Origin: Clostridia bacterium | GTDB taxonomy: Bacteria > Bacillota > Clostridia > UMGS1883 | Length of the DNA: 64,000 nucleotides | Assembly: GCA_017472685.1 (NCBI GenBank) | Contig: JAFUOO010000017.1 | Span: 35,721-99,720 of the forward strand | Reading direction: 5' to 3' | Shown here: positions 31,657-38,839 of the stretch, one piece after another | How the letters are laid out: each line of letters begins with the position of its first letter | How positions within the stretch are numbered: position 1 is the first letter of the stretch | The notes under the pieces: model-generated | Database searches by the model: none | Told to the model about the DNA's origin: nothing | Seen by the model: only the letters and a program-made list of their open reading frames with translations | Made by a program: the position numbers and the translations under genes

Positions 31657-33033
31657 ATGAAGAAAAGAATAATAAGCATAATGCTGATTGCTTTTATGCT
31701 CTTTAACGCTTCTTTAATGCCTGTATCCGCAGAAGAAAGCAAAATAACACACTCTACGGTAAAAAGTGCAATACAGTATGCCTTGGATGTGGCTACTCTT
31801 AGTGAAAAGTATCTGAATAACATGCTCCTTGCTCAATTTGACTACATGGATTACAGCCATATTCTGCCCACTTTGTACCTGACGGGCGATATGAGTGAAA
31901 TAAGCAAGGAAAACAGTGTAATTCTTGCATACCGTTTTGAAAAAACGGACGGCAGCGTGTACGTTGTTAACGGAAACTGTGAATTAAAGTGGCAGGGTGC
32001 GTCCTCCCTCAGCTATCCCAAGAAGAATTTTAATATTAAATTTGATAACAAATTCGAAGCCAAAGAGGGCTGGGGAAAGCAGAAAAAGTATTGCTTAAAG
32101 GCAAACTTTATCGATTGTACCCACGCAAGAAATGTTGGCTCGGCAAGGCTTTGGGGACAGATTGTCAATACACGTGATGAAACTGACCCGATTACAAAAA
32201 AGCTTCAGTCATTGCCTAACGGCGGTGCTGTTGACGGGTTCCCGGTTATGCTTGTAATTAACGGTGAATTTTACGGTTTGTACACCTTCAACATCCAGAA
32301 GGATAAATGGATGTTTGACATGGAGGATACAAAACAAAAAAACCAAGCCATTCTGTGTGCAGACGCCTGGTCCGAATCAAACTTCTTTAAAGCGCCTGCA
32401 ACCTTAAACGGTGACTTTGACATTGAACACAACTCCTACGAAGAGGTTTCTGATAACCCAGAATGGATACGACAGTCGCTGAACAACCTCATAAACAGCT
32501 GTATTGAAAGCGACGGCAGTGACCTCGACAGTAAAATCGGGAAGTATCTGGACTGGAACAGTGCCATTGACTACTATATTTTCACAACACTCATTGGTGC
32601 CTTTGACTGCTTCGGCAAAAACTATATGCTATCTACCTATGACAGCGAAAAGTGGTTTTTCTCTGCATATGATTTAGACACAACCTTCGGTCTTAACTGG
32701 AACGGCGAATCCTTTGTGGAGCCCACACGTACAGACAGCGGTACAATTTTTAAATACGCTGAGCGCCACAGGGTTATGGAGTTAATTCTTAAACACAAGA
32801 CCGACGAGTTTATAAAAAGGTATTGGGAGCTCCGTGAAGGTGTTCTCAGTGAAAGCAATGTTTCCTTAACCCTTGTTGAAACCGTAGGCGATATACCCCA
32901 GGAGGTTTACGAGGCTGACTACAGATTGTGGAACACAATTCCAAACACAAAAGAAAACACCTTAGAGCGTATTGATGCATGGTACAGTGAGCGTGCAGAA
33001 TTTATGGATGAACAGATAAAAAGTCTTGAGTAA
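31657..33033 (+). CDS. Secreted CotH-kinase-family protein
   Basis: A 458-residue protein with a signal peptide (MKKRIISIMLIAFMLFNASLMPVSA). CotH-family motifs follow: GASSLSYPKKNFNIKF near 120, KYCLKANFIDCTHARN near 143, GEFYGLYTFNIQKDKWMF near 200 and the metal-binding YDLDTTFGL near 337. Bacillus CotH is a spore-coat protein kinase; secreted family members are common in Clostridia, often with unknown targets. The ATG at 31657 follows GAAAGGGGTGAGG. Kinase activity is inferred from the family only. It is a single gene between terminators. Confidence 0.87.
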   Translation: MKKRIISIMLIAFMLFNASLMPVSAEESKITHSTVKSAIQYALDVATLSEKYLNNMLLAQFDYMDYSHILPTLYLTGDMSEISKENSVILAYRFEKTDGSVYVVNGNCELKWQGASSLSYPKKNFNIKFDNKFEAKEGWGKQKKYCLKANFIDCTHARNVGSARLWGQIVNTRDETDPITKKLQSLPNGGAVDGFPVMLVINGEFYGLYTFNIQKDKWMFDMEDTKQKNQAILCADAWSESNFFKAPATLNGDFDIEHNSYEEVSDNPEWIRQSLNNLINSCIESDGSDLDSKIGKYLDWNSAIDYYIFTTLIGAFDCFGKNYMLSTYDSEKWFFSAYDLDTTFGLNWNGESFVEPTRTDSGTIFKYAERHRVMELILKHKTDEFIKRYWELREGVLSESNVSLTLVETVGDIPQEVYEADYRLWNTIPNTKENTLERIDAWYSERAEFMDEQIKSLE

Positions 33034-33066
33034 AGTGTAAGGGCTACGCCCCTATAAATGCTATTT

Positions 33067-33104
33067 TCGGGAGGTCGAATTCATTTCGACCTCCCGATTT
33101 TTTT
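33067..33104 (+). terminator. Intrinsic terminator after the CotH-like gene
   Basis: Perfect 13-bp stem (33067-33079 with 33085-33097; TCGGGAGGTCGAA/TTCGACCTCCCGA) followed by seven T. Confidence 0.93.
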
Positions 33105-33112
33105 GAAATGAA

Positions 33113-33141
33113 AAACAAACTGCTCTTTGAGCAGTTTGTTT
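33113..33141. terminator. Second symmetric hairpin, likely terminator for yebC
   Basis: Perfect 13-bp stem AAACAAACTGCTC/GAGCAGTTTGTTT with loop TTT. The A-run side gives a U-tract on the minus strand, so it can end the yebC transcript arriving from the right. Confidence 0.75.
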
Positions 33142-33144
33142 CGT

Positions 33145-33179
33145 AACTATTCACTTTTCACTATTAACTATTCACTTAA
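33145..33179 (-). repeat. TGAATAGTGAA-type dispersed repeat (inverted)
   Basis: The run AACTATTCACTTTTCAC and its continuation is the reverse complement of the word pattern at 10066 and 28485. It lies beside the AAAAAGC/GCTTTTT hairpin at the yebC stop. Confidence 0.5.
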
Positions 33180-33192
33180 AAAGCGTAGCTTT

Positions 33193-33921
33193 TTATTCGT
33201 CCCAGTTGTGATAAACGTTCTGTACATCGTCGTTATCGTCGAGCATTTCAAGAAGCTTGTTCATTTTCTTCAAGTCTTCCTCGTCTGTAAGCTCAACCAT
33301 TGTCTGGGGTACCATGCGAACTTCTGCTGTTACGAAGTTATAATCCTTACCTTCGGAAAGTGCTTCGTAAACCTGAGAGAACTGTGCAGGGTCTGTTAAA
33401 ATTTCAAAGAATTCGTCTTCGGATGTGAAATCATCTGCGCCCGCATCAAGTGCAGCCATCATAAGCTCATCCTCGTCGATATCGCCGTCGTTTTCAATAA
33501 CGATAACGCCCTTCTTGTCAAACATGAAGCTTACGCAACCATTCTGACCGAGGTTTCCGCCGTACTTGTCGAAATAATGCCTGAGGTCAGCAGCTGTACG
33601 GTTACGGTTGTTTGTGAGTGTTTCTACGATAACTGCAACACCGCGGGGACCGTAGCCTTCGTATGTGATTTCCTCGTAATCAGCACCGCCTGCTTCACCA
33701 CTTGCTTTTGCAATACAGCGTGTAATGTTGTCGTTGGGCATGTTGTTTGCTCTTGCCTTAACGATAGCATCCTTAAGCTTGCTGTTAGAATCGGGGTCGG
33801 GACCGCCTGCTCTTACAGCAACTGCGAGTTCGCGGCCGATTTTTGTGAAAAGGTTGGCACGCTGTGCGTCAGCCTTGCCTTTTTTGTTTTTGATGTTTGC
33901 CCATTTGGAATGTCCTGACAT
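33193..33921 (-). CDS. yebC: YebC/PmpR family protein
   Basis: A 242-residue protein beginning with the family signature [26 protein letters not shown] and [13 protein letters not shown] motifs follow, then the acidic C-terminal domain. YebC-family proteins have been described as transcription regulators and, for some members, as ribosome factors helping translation through proline stretches; which applies here is not visible. The ATG at 33921 follows GGAGG by 8 nt; the longer frame to 33969 is not homologous. A hairpin at 33954-33982 separates it from the coiled-coil gene. Confidence 0.93.
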   Translation of the reverse strand: MSGHSKWANIKNKKGKADAQRANLFTKIGRELAVAVRAGGPDPDSNSKLKDAIVKARANNMPNDNITRCIAKASGEAGGADYEEITYEGYGPRGVAVIVETLTNNRNRTAADLRHYFDKYGGNLGQNGCVSFMFDKKGVIVIENDGDIDEDELMMAALDAGADDFTSEDEFFEILTDPAQFSQVYEALSEGKDYNFVTAEVRMVPQTMVELTDEEDLKKMNKLLEMLDDNDDVQNVYHNWDE

Positions 33922-33953
33922 TGTGTTTACCTCCAAGTTTGTTTGTACATGAT

Positions 33954-33982
33954 AAAGGGCTGTAGCCATGGCTCAGCCCTTT
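33954..33982 (-). terminator. Hairpin between the coiled-coil gene and yebC
   Basis: Stem AAAGGGCT/AGCCCTTT enclosing the palindrome AGCCATGGCT. There is no long T-run, so it may be a weak terminator or an RNA-processing site on the minus-strand operon. Confidence 0.45.
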
Positions 33983-33990
33983 AAATAAGC

Positions 33991-34479
33991 TTATTCTTCA
34001 GAAGTTGTTGCTGTTGTTTCAACAGCCTTTGTGGAAGCGTCCTGACGGAGCTCAACACGCATAGCGCGGATTGTATCCTGGCTCTTGGAAAGAGCGGATT
34101 CGCTGTCTGCAAGAATTTTGTCGATATACTGTCTTGCACCAAGACGGAGCTCGCGGGAATTCTTCTGTGCGGAAGCGATAATGCTGTTTGCCTGTTCATA
34201 AGCGCGCTTTGTAATAGCGTGCTCGTCAACGAGCTGAGCAGCCTTTTCTTCGCCCTGCTTAACAATAGCGTCAGCTTCTTCCTTGGCTTCAGCGAGAATT
34301 CTCTTTCTGTCGTCCTTAATCCATCTTGCCTGCTTTAAATCGTCGGGGAGACGGAGACGAATATCTTCAATAGATGCGAGAAGGTCTTCCTTGTCAATAA
34401 TTGCTCTGTTGATGATGGGAATGTTTTTGGCATTTTCCACCTTATCTTCAAGAACATCTAAAATTTCAAGTATTTCCAT
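33991..34479 (-). CDS. Conserved coiled-coil protein of unknown function
   Basis: A 162-residue cytoplasmic protein, almost fully helical. The start MEILEILDVLEDKVENAKNIP is followed by an acidic/basic coiled coil (about 60-145; ILAEAKEEADAIVKQGEEKAAQLV) like ATP-synthase stalk or DivIVA-type proteins. Similar proteins sit next to coaD in many Clostridia as I recall, sometimes labelled ATPase, but no nucleotide-binding motif is present. It follows coaD by 21 bp with a GGAGGA site, so it belongs to the rsmD-coaD operon. Confidence 0.75.
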   Translation of the reverse strand: MEILEILDVLEDKVENAKNIPIINRAIIDKEDLLASIEDIRLRLPDDLKQARWIKDDRKRILAEAKEEADAIVKQGEEKAAQLVDEHAITKRAYEQANSIIASAQKNSRELRLGARQYIDKILADSESALSKSQDTIRAMRVELRQDASTKAVETTATTSEE

Positions 34480-34500
34480 GATTTATTCCTCCTAAACATT

Positions 34501-34977
34501 TTAATATTTGTTGTAAATATCTTGTATAATTTCATTCGGTACTAAGTTCTCAAGCGGAGCATGATGGCGGGCAAGCTCTTTCACAATGCTGCTGCTGAGA
34601 TACGAATAATTAGGCGACGATGTCATAAAAAGTGTTTCGATATCGCCTTCGAGGTTTTTATTGGCGAGAGCCATCTGACATTCATATTCAAAGTCAGACA
34701 CAGCTCGGAGCCCTTTTATGATGAAGCTTGCGCTTTTTGATTTTGCAAAATCCACAAGCAAGCCGCTGAAAGATTCGACATAAACATTCTGAAAATCACC
34801 CGTTACTCTTTTTATGAGCTCAACTCTTTCCTCGGCGGAGAAGAGGGGAGATTTTGAATTATTGTTGAGAACAGCCACGTAAACCTTGTCAAAAAGCTTT
34901 GCGGAACGTGCGACAACGTCCAGATGACCGTTCGTTATAGGGTCGAAGCTTCCGGGGATAATTGCTGTTTTTTCCAT
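34501..34977 (-). CDS. coaD: Pantetheine-phosphate adenylyltransferase
   Basis: A 158-residue nucleotidyltransferase for the fourth step of coenzyme A synthesis (4'-phosphopantetheine plus ATP to dephospho-CoA). It shows the T/HxGH-type site [14 protein letters not shown] near residue 8, [15 protein letters not shown] near 85 and the C-terminal [13 protein letters not shown] near 125. The length is typical. rsmD-coaD is a widely conserved pair; coaD starts 13 bp after rsmD with AAAGGGG before the ATG. Confidence 0.97.
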   Translation of the reverse strand: MEKTAIIPGSFDPITNGHLDVVARSAKLFDKVYVAVLNNNSKSPLFSAEERVELIKRVTGDFQNVYVESFSGLLVDFAKSKSASFIIKGLRAVSDFEYECQMALANKNLEGDIETLFMTSSPNYSYLSSSIVKELARHHAPLENLVPNEIIQDIYNKY

Positions 34978-34990
34978 ATTAAAACCCCTT

Positions 34991-35533
34991 TCACTCTACA
35001 GAGAGCAATGTTACCATAACTCTGCCGTAACGGCGTTCCTTTAATATTTCAAACTGCGACGGAACAGGTGGGCGGGAAAGAGTGCTGTCCCATTCCAAAA
35101 CAATTATACCATCTTTGTTTAAAAGAGTGTTTTCGTAAATGGCTGTAAGGCACTTTTCATACAATTCGCCTTTATAGGGCGGATCAAGAAAAATTATGTC
35201 AAAGGTTTTATTGCACTGCCTTAAATAATCAAGAGCGTTTTTCTGGTGAAATTCTGAGTGCTCGGTAAAACGTGCCAGAGACACATTCTTTTTCACAATA
35301 TCCATTGCCGAGGGGAGCATGTCCACAAAAACGGCTTCATCGCTTCCGCGACTTAAGGCTTCAATGCCCAATGCGCCACTGCCTGCGAATAAGTCCAACA
35401 CAACCGCCTGGCTGATGTAGGGGGTAAGCATCGAAAACAGTGCTTCCTTGACCCTGTCCAGAGTGGGGCGCGTGTCCAAACCGTCTAAGGATAAAAGCTT
35501 CAAACCTCTTGCTCTGCCGGATATAACTCTCAA
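34991..35533 (-). CDS. rsmD: 16S rRNA (guanine(966)-N(2))-methyltransferase
   Basis: A 180-residue Rossmann-fold methyltransferase. The N-terminal [13 protein letters not shown] and [15 protein letters not shown], the SAM loop [18 protein letters not shown] near residue 47 and the catalytic FLDPPY near 115 are diagnostic. It methylates G966 of 16S rRNA during 30S assembly. It is the first gene of the minus-strand rsmD-coaD-coiled-coil operon, with GAGAGGTA before the ATG. Confidence 0.95.
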   Translation of the reverse strand: MRVISGRARGLKLLSLDGLDTRPTLDRVKEALFSMLTPYISQAVVLDLFAGSGALGIEALSRGSDEAVFVDMLPSAMDIVKKNVSLARFTEHSEFHQKNALDYLRQCNKTFDIIFLDPPYKGELYEKCLTAIYENTLLNKDGIIVLEWDSTLSRPPVPSQFEILKERRYGRVMVTLLSVE

Positions 35534-35591
35534 AATTACCTCTCCCGATTAAGCTACCGTGCAAGGCACAGTAAGACCATTATTATATTTT

Positions 35592-35619
35592 ATTTTACAT
35601 TATATAACACAAAAGTCAA
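35592..35619 (-). promoter_or_regulatory. Promoter of the rsmD operon
   Basis: On the minus strand: TTGACT (35619-35614), 16-bp spacer, TAAAAT (35597-35592). Confidence 0.65.
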
Positions 35620-35650
35620 GTGTTTTTTCGGAAAGTTTAAATAAAAACTC

Positions 35651-36811
35651 CTACTGTAAAAGGCGTCTTGCACCGAGATAATGTGTGGTGTAGTAGTTTG
35701 AAGAAAGCGGAGATATTGTTACAGACTTGGCACTGCCGCTTGATGCGTGAATGAAGTTGCCTTCACCTACGTATATTCCCACATGCGCCACGCCGGAGGT
35801 TCCCTTTGAACTGAAGAATACCAGGTCTCCGGGGATAAGATTGTCCTTCGACACGCTGTAGCCGTAATTGTACTGCATGCCCGACTGATGGGGAAGCGTG
35901 ATGCCAAAAACATTCAGCACATACATGGTGAAGCCGCTGCAGTCAAAGCTATCGGGACCTTCAGCCGCCCATACGTAGGGTCTGCCGAGATATTTTTTAG
36001 CTTCAGCAACAATTTCCTGACCCTTCTGGAACATTTCATCCGTAACCGGTGCTGTTGCCTCGGGAACATTTGTAATGGGTGCAACATTTGTTGTAGGCGT
36101 GGGGTTTGTTACGTCTGAGCCTTCAGGCTCTTCAACCGGTGTGAGCGACACATAGTCTGCACTGGCATAGCCTTCAATGCCGTTAGCAAGCTTAACCTTG
36201 TACCATAAGCCGTCGGAGGCTAATATTTCAACACATGTACCCATGGGGAGCAATGTGAGAGACTTTGACGAAGTGTCGGTATGCTCACGGATGTTAAGAT
36301 ATGTTGCGTTGATATAACCATACACAATGTAGGGGGTTGTAACTGCAAGGGACAAGTCAAGCGATATATATTCAGCGCTTGCATAGCCCTCCTTGCCGCC
36401 GCCGTAACCGATTTTGTACCAGGCGCCGTCATATGCCAGAAGCTCAACAACCGTTCCGTAGGGAAGTGTTGTTATGGCAGGTGCATCTGTGCCTGTTGAT
36501 GCACGCACAAAAAGATTGGATGCAGTAACAACGCCGAAATAAGACTGATTAGGTGTTACGTACTGAGCACTTACATAGCCTTCCTTGCCATCAGAGAGCT
36601 TAACCTTATACCATGCACCGTCATATGCCAGAATTTCAAGCTCAGTACCGTTTGCAACCTTTGTAATTACATCTGCAGAAGTGTTTGTGGAGGAACGGAC
36701 ATTGAGTGAGTCCGCAGTAACGGTTCCGGTCTGCGCAGCCGCTGAAATACCAAGCGATAAAGCCAGCGCCAATGATGCTGTAAATGTTAAGAATCGTTTT
36801 TTCAGATTCAT
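35651..36811 (-). CDS. Secreted NlpC/P60 peptidoglycan hydrolase with three SH3b domains
   Basis: A 386-residue cell-wall endopeptidase. The signal peptide is residues 1-26. Three bacterial SH3 domains (about 30-87, 93-150, 165-223) share the phrase AYDGAWYK(V/I) or a close form. A Pro/Thr linker (225-258) leads to the NlpC/P60 domain (265-386), with catalytic Cys near 291 (DSFDCSGFT) and two His (VAHVGIYV, FIHASSG). Such enzymes cut the D-Glu-diamino acid bond in stem peptides. It has its own promoter, which overlaps the queT terminator. Confidence 0.94.
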   Translation of the reverse strand: MNLKKRFLTFTASLALALSLGISAAAQTGTVTADSLNVRSSTNTSADVITKVANGTELEILAYDGAWYKVKLSDGKEGYVSAQYVTPNQSYFGVVTASNLFVRASTGTDAPAITTLPYGTVVELLAYDGAWYKIGYGGGKEGYASAEYISLDLSLAVTTPYIVYGYINATYLNIREHTDTSSKSLTLLPMGTCVEILASDGLWYKVKLANGIEGYASADYVSLTPVEEPEGSDVTNPTPTTNVAPITNVPEATAPVTDEMFQKGQEIVAEAKKYLGRPYVWAAEGPDSFDCSGFTMYVLNVFGITLPHQSGMQYNYGYSVSKDNLIPGDLVFFSSKGTSGVAHVGIYVGEGNFIHASSGSAKSVTISPLSSNYYTTHYLGARRLLQ

Positions 36812-36885
36812 GATGACATATCCTCCTGTTCATAATTTTTTTTGCACGGGAAACCCCGTTAAACTCAATATACATACCTATTGTA

Positions 36886-36914
36886 ATAATAACGCAAAAA
36901 GCCTCCCAAGTCAA
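36886..36914 (-). promoter_or_regulatory. Promoter of the NlpC/P60 gene
   Basis: On the minus strand: TTGACT (36914-36909), 17-bp spacer, TATTAT (36891-36886). The -35 box lies in the loop of the upstream queT terminator and the spacer uses its 3' arm. Confidence 0.7.
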
Positions 36915-36932
36915 TAACAAGGGAGACTTTTT
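36896..36932 (-). terminator. Terminator of queT
   Basis: Stem AAAAAGTCTCCC/GGGAGGCTTTTT read on the minus strand (36932-36921 with 36907-36896), with A/T runs on both sides. Confidence 0.82.
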
Positions 36933-36952
36933 ACAAAAATGTTAACAAAATG

Positions 36953-37444
36953 TTAAAAACTGAGCTTGGAAATCGCCTTGGAAAAGGGTATACCCAATAA
37001 ATATATTACAATTGCCTGACCAATTCCTACCGTGAGCATGCTTGAAAGCACAACCGGAAGTGTGTTGACGGTACCGGGGTCGGAATAAACAAAGGGAACA
37101 TACAAGCCGACTATAAGTGCATTGAGAATAACCGGCGGGAAAAGTGAAAGGGGAGTATTACCGGTTTTTTTATAAATGAAGCGTGTCAGGAGTGCGGCAA
37201 CAAGTGTTGTAAGTGAGCCTAAAACAACATCAATCAGAAATGCACCTCCCAAAAGGTTTGCTATAAGGCAACCTATAAAAAGCCCCGGGATTGCCTCGCT
37301 CATAAAAATTGGGAGTACGCACAAAACTTCCGATATACGAAGCTGAATTGCACCATAGCAAAGGGGCTTGAGAAAGAAGCATAATGCTGCGTACAGTGCG
37401 GCAATGGTTGCCGCTCTTGTTAACTGCCTGGATGTGAGTTTCAT
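36953..37444 (-). CDS. queT: QueT-type queuosine-precursor (preQ1) transporter
   Basis: A 163-residue membrane protein with about five helices; it is the substrate-binding (S) subunit of an energy-coupling-factor transporter. The family pattern TRAATIAALYAALCFFL ... YGAIQLRISEVLCVLP is clear. The preQ1-I riboswitch in its leader supports preQ1 or a related queuine precursor as substrate. The ATG at 37444 follows AAAAAGGAG by 9 nt; the longer frame to 37489 runs into the leader terminator and is rejected. The ECF ATPase and T subunits are not in this window. Confidence 0.92.
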   Translation of the reverse strand: MKLTSRQLTRAATIAALYAALCFFLKPLCYGAIQLRISEVLCVLPIFMSEAIPGLFIGCLIANLLGGAFLIDVVLGSLTTLVAALLTRFIYKKTGNTPLSLFPPVILNALIVGLYVPFVYSDPGTVNTLPVVLSSMLTVGIGQAIVIYLLGIPFSKAISKLSF

Positions 37445-37474
37445 TAAAATTTCTCCTTTTTGAAAGCTGAAACG

Positions 37475-37503
37475 AAAAAGGATGGGCACAAAATACCCAT
37501 CCT
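37475..37503 (-). terminator. Riboswitch-controlled terminator of the queT leader
   Basis: Stem AGGATGGGTA/TGCCCATCCT (37503-37480 on the minus strand) followed by TTTTT. Its 5' arm CAGGATGG (37505-37498) can instead pair with CCATCCTG (37547-37540) of the preQ1 aptamer, giving an antiterminator. Confidence 0.85.
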
Positions 37504-37520
37504 GCTGCGTTCAAGCTTTT

Positions 37521-37560
37521 CCATAGTTTTGTTTAGTGACAGGATGGTTTCGAACTGTCA
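37521..37560 (-). ncRNA. PreQ1-I riboswitch aptamer
   Basis: Read on the minus strand, the stem TGACAG/CTGTCA encloses a 12-nt loop TTCGAAACCATC. The A-rich tail CTAAACAAAACTATGG follows. Loop CCAT pairs with tail ATGG to form the H-type pseudoknot of class I preQ1 riboswitches. It is followed by a terminator and queT. Ligand binding should stabilise the pseudoknot, release the terminator and switch queT off. Confidence 0.88.
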
Positions 37561-37578
37561 GTTGTTTGATTTGTTGTT

Positions 37579-37607
37579 AGTATACATTAATTTCTTTTCC
37601 GTGTCAA
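37579..37607 (-). promoter_or_regulatory. Promoter of queT
   Basis: On the minus strand: TTGACA (37607-37602), 17-bp spacer, TATACT (37584-37579), about 12 nt before the riboswitch. Confidence 0.85.
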
Positions 37608-37614
37608 CAACCTT

Positions 37615-37643
37615 TTGACAAAATAAACAAAGGATGATATAAT
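37615..37643 (+). promoter_or_regulatory. Promoter of the glycosyltransferase gene
   Basis: Consensus TTGACA (37615-37620), 17-bp spacer, TATAAT (37638-37643). It is divergent from the queT promoter only 8 bp away. Confidence 0.9.
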
Positions 37644-37663
37644 TAAGTTCAAGGAGTGATTTT

Positions 37664-38686
37664 ATGAAGCTTGTAAGTTTCGCAATTCCGAGCTATAACT
37701 CGGAGGCTTATATGGAAAAATGTATCAATTCGCTTCTTGTAGGTGGCGAAGAGGTTGAAATAATTATAGTAAATGACGGCTCAAAGGACCGCACAAAGGA
37801 AATTGCTGATATGTATGCAGCAAAGTACCCTTCCGTTGTAAAGGCTGTGCACCAGGAAAACAAAGGGCACGGCGGCGCTGTCAACACAGGGCTTAAAGAG
37901 GCTACAGGTCTTTATTACAAGGTTGTTGACTCTGACGACTGGTTTGATGAGGGCGCACTTATAAAGTACCTTGCGGGCATACGAAGCCTTGTTAATAAGG
38001 GCATAACTCCTGACATGATTGCAACAAACTATGTGTATGAGCACGTTGAGGACAACTCAAGCAAGATTATGCGCTACACCAATGTTTTCCCCGAGGAAAC
38101 AGTCTGCTCCTGGGAGGAAACAAAGGGGCTCAAGACAAGTCAGTATCTTATGATGCACGCAGTAACCTACCGCAGGGAAATGCTTCTTGATTGTAAGCTG
38201 GAGCTGCCCGAGCACACATTTTATGTTGACAATATTTATGTGTATTATCCTTTGCCTTTTGTAGAGAGCCTTTATTATATGAATATTGACCTTTACAGAT
38301 ACTTCATCGGCAGAAGCGATCAGAGCGTTAACGAAAGTGTTATGGCATCGCGTGTTGACCAGCAGGTTAAGGTTACATACATTATGCTCGACTGCCACGA
38401 CCTTGAAGAAATCAAGGAAAAGAGCCATGTTCTGTATAAGAATATGTTCTCGTCCCTTTCCATGATGATGGTTGTATCAACTATCTTCCTTTATATAGCA
38501 GACGGGGATGAGAACATTGCAAAGAAGGACAAGCTCTGGAAATATATAAAGGGCAAGGATCAGCATTTGTACGCGATGCTTAAGTATTTCTCCCTTAATG
38601 TTATATCTTCCTTCCCGGGATATCAGGGCAGAAAGCTTACGGTATCTCTTTACAGATTAGCTCAGAAAATATATAAATTTAACTAA
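37664..38686 (+). CDS. Family 2 glycosyltransferase
   Basis: A 340-residue GT-A fold glycosyltransferase. SFAIPSYNSEAYMEKCINSLL opens the nucleotide-binding domain, IIIVNDGSKDRT is near residue 34, and the metal-binding DXD-type VVDSDDWFDEG is near 86. The C-terminal half is mostly helical and has no clear membrane segment. The donor and acceptor sugars are unknown. It has its own strong promoter with SD AAGGAG, stands alone and is closed by a terminator, so it may be a housekeeping envelope enzyme rather than part of a capsule cluster. Confidence 0.88.
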   Translation: MKLVSFAIPSYNSEAYMEKCINSLLVGGEEVEIIIVNDGSKDRTKEIADMYAAKYPSVVKAVHQENKGHGGAVNTGLKEATGLYYKVVDSDDWFDEGALIKYLAGIRSLVNKGITPDMIATNYVYEHVEDNSSKIMRYTNVFPEETVCSWEETKGLKTSQYLMMHAVTYRREMLLDCKLELPEHTFYVDNIYVYYPLPFVESLYYMNIDLYRYFIGRSDQSVNESVMASRVDQQVKVTYIMLDCHDLEEIKEKSHVLYKNMFSSLSMMMVVSTIFLYIADGDENIAKKDKLWKYIKGKDQHLYAMLKYFSLNVISSFPGYQGRKLTVSLYRLAQKIYKFN

Positions 38687-38693
38687 TTTTCAC

Positions 38694-38731
38694 AAAAAAG
38701 ACAGAAAATCAAAAGATTTTCTGTCTTTTTT
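38694..38731 (+). terminator. Intrinsic terminator after the glycosyltransferase
   Basis: Stem AAAAAGACAGAAAATC/GATTTTCTGTCTTTTT with loop AAAA. Confidence 0.92.
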
Positions 38732-38744
38732 GCACAAAATACCC

Positions 38745-38773
38745 TTGACTGTGTTGAAAAATTGGGGTATTAT
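38745..38773 (+). promoter_or_regulatory. Promoter of nifJ
   Basis: TTGACT (38745-38750), 17-bp spacer, TATTAT (38768-38773). Confidence 0.8.
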
Positions 38774-38839
38774 TATAGGAGCTATTTTAGTGCAAAAGAG
38801 AAAATGTGATGTTTCTCTTATTATAAAGGAGGATTTCCA

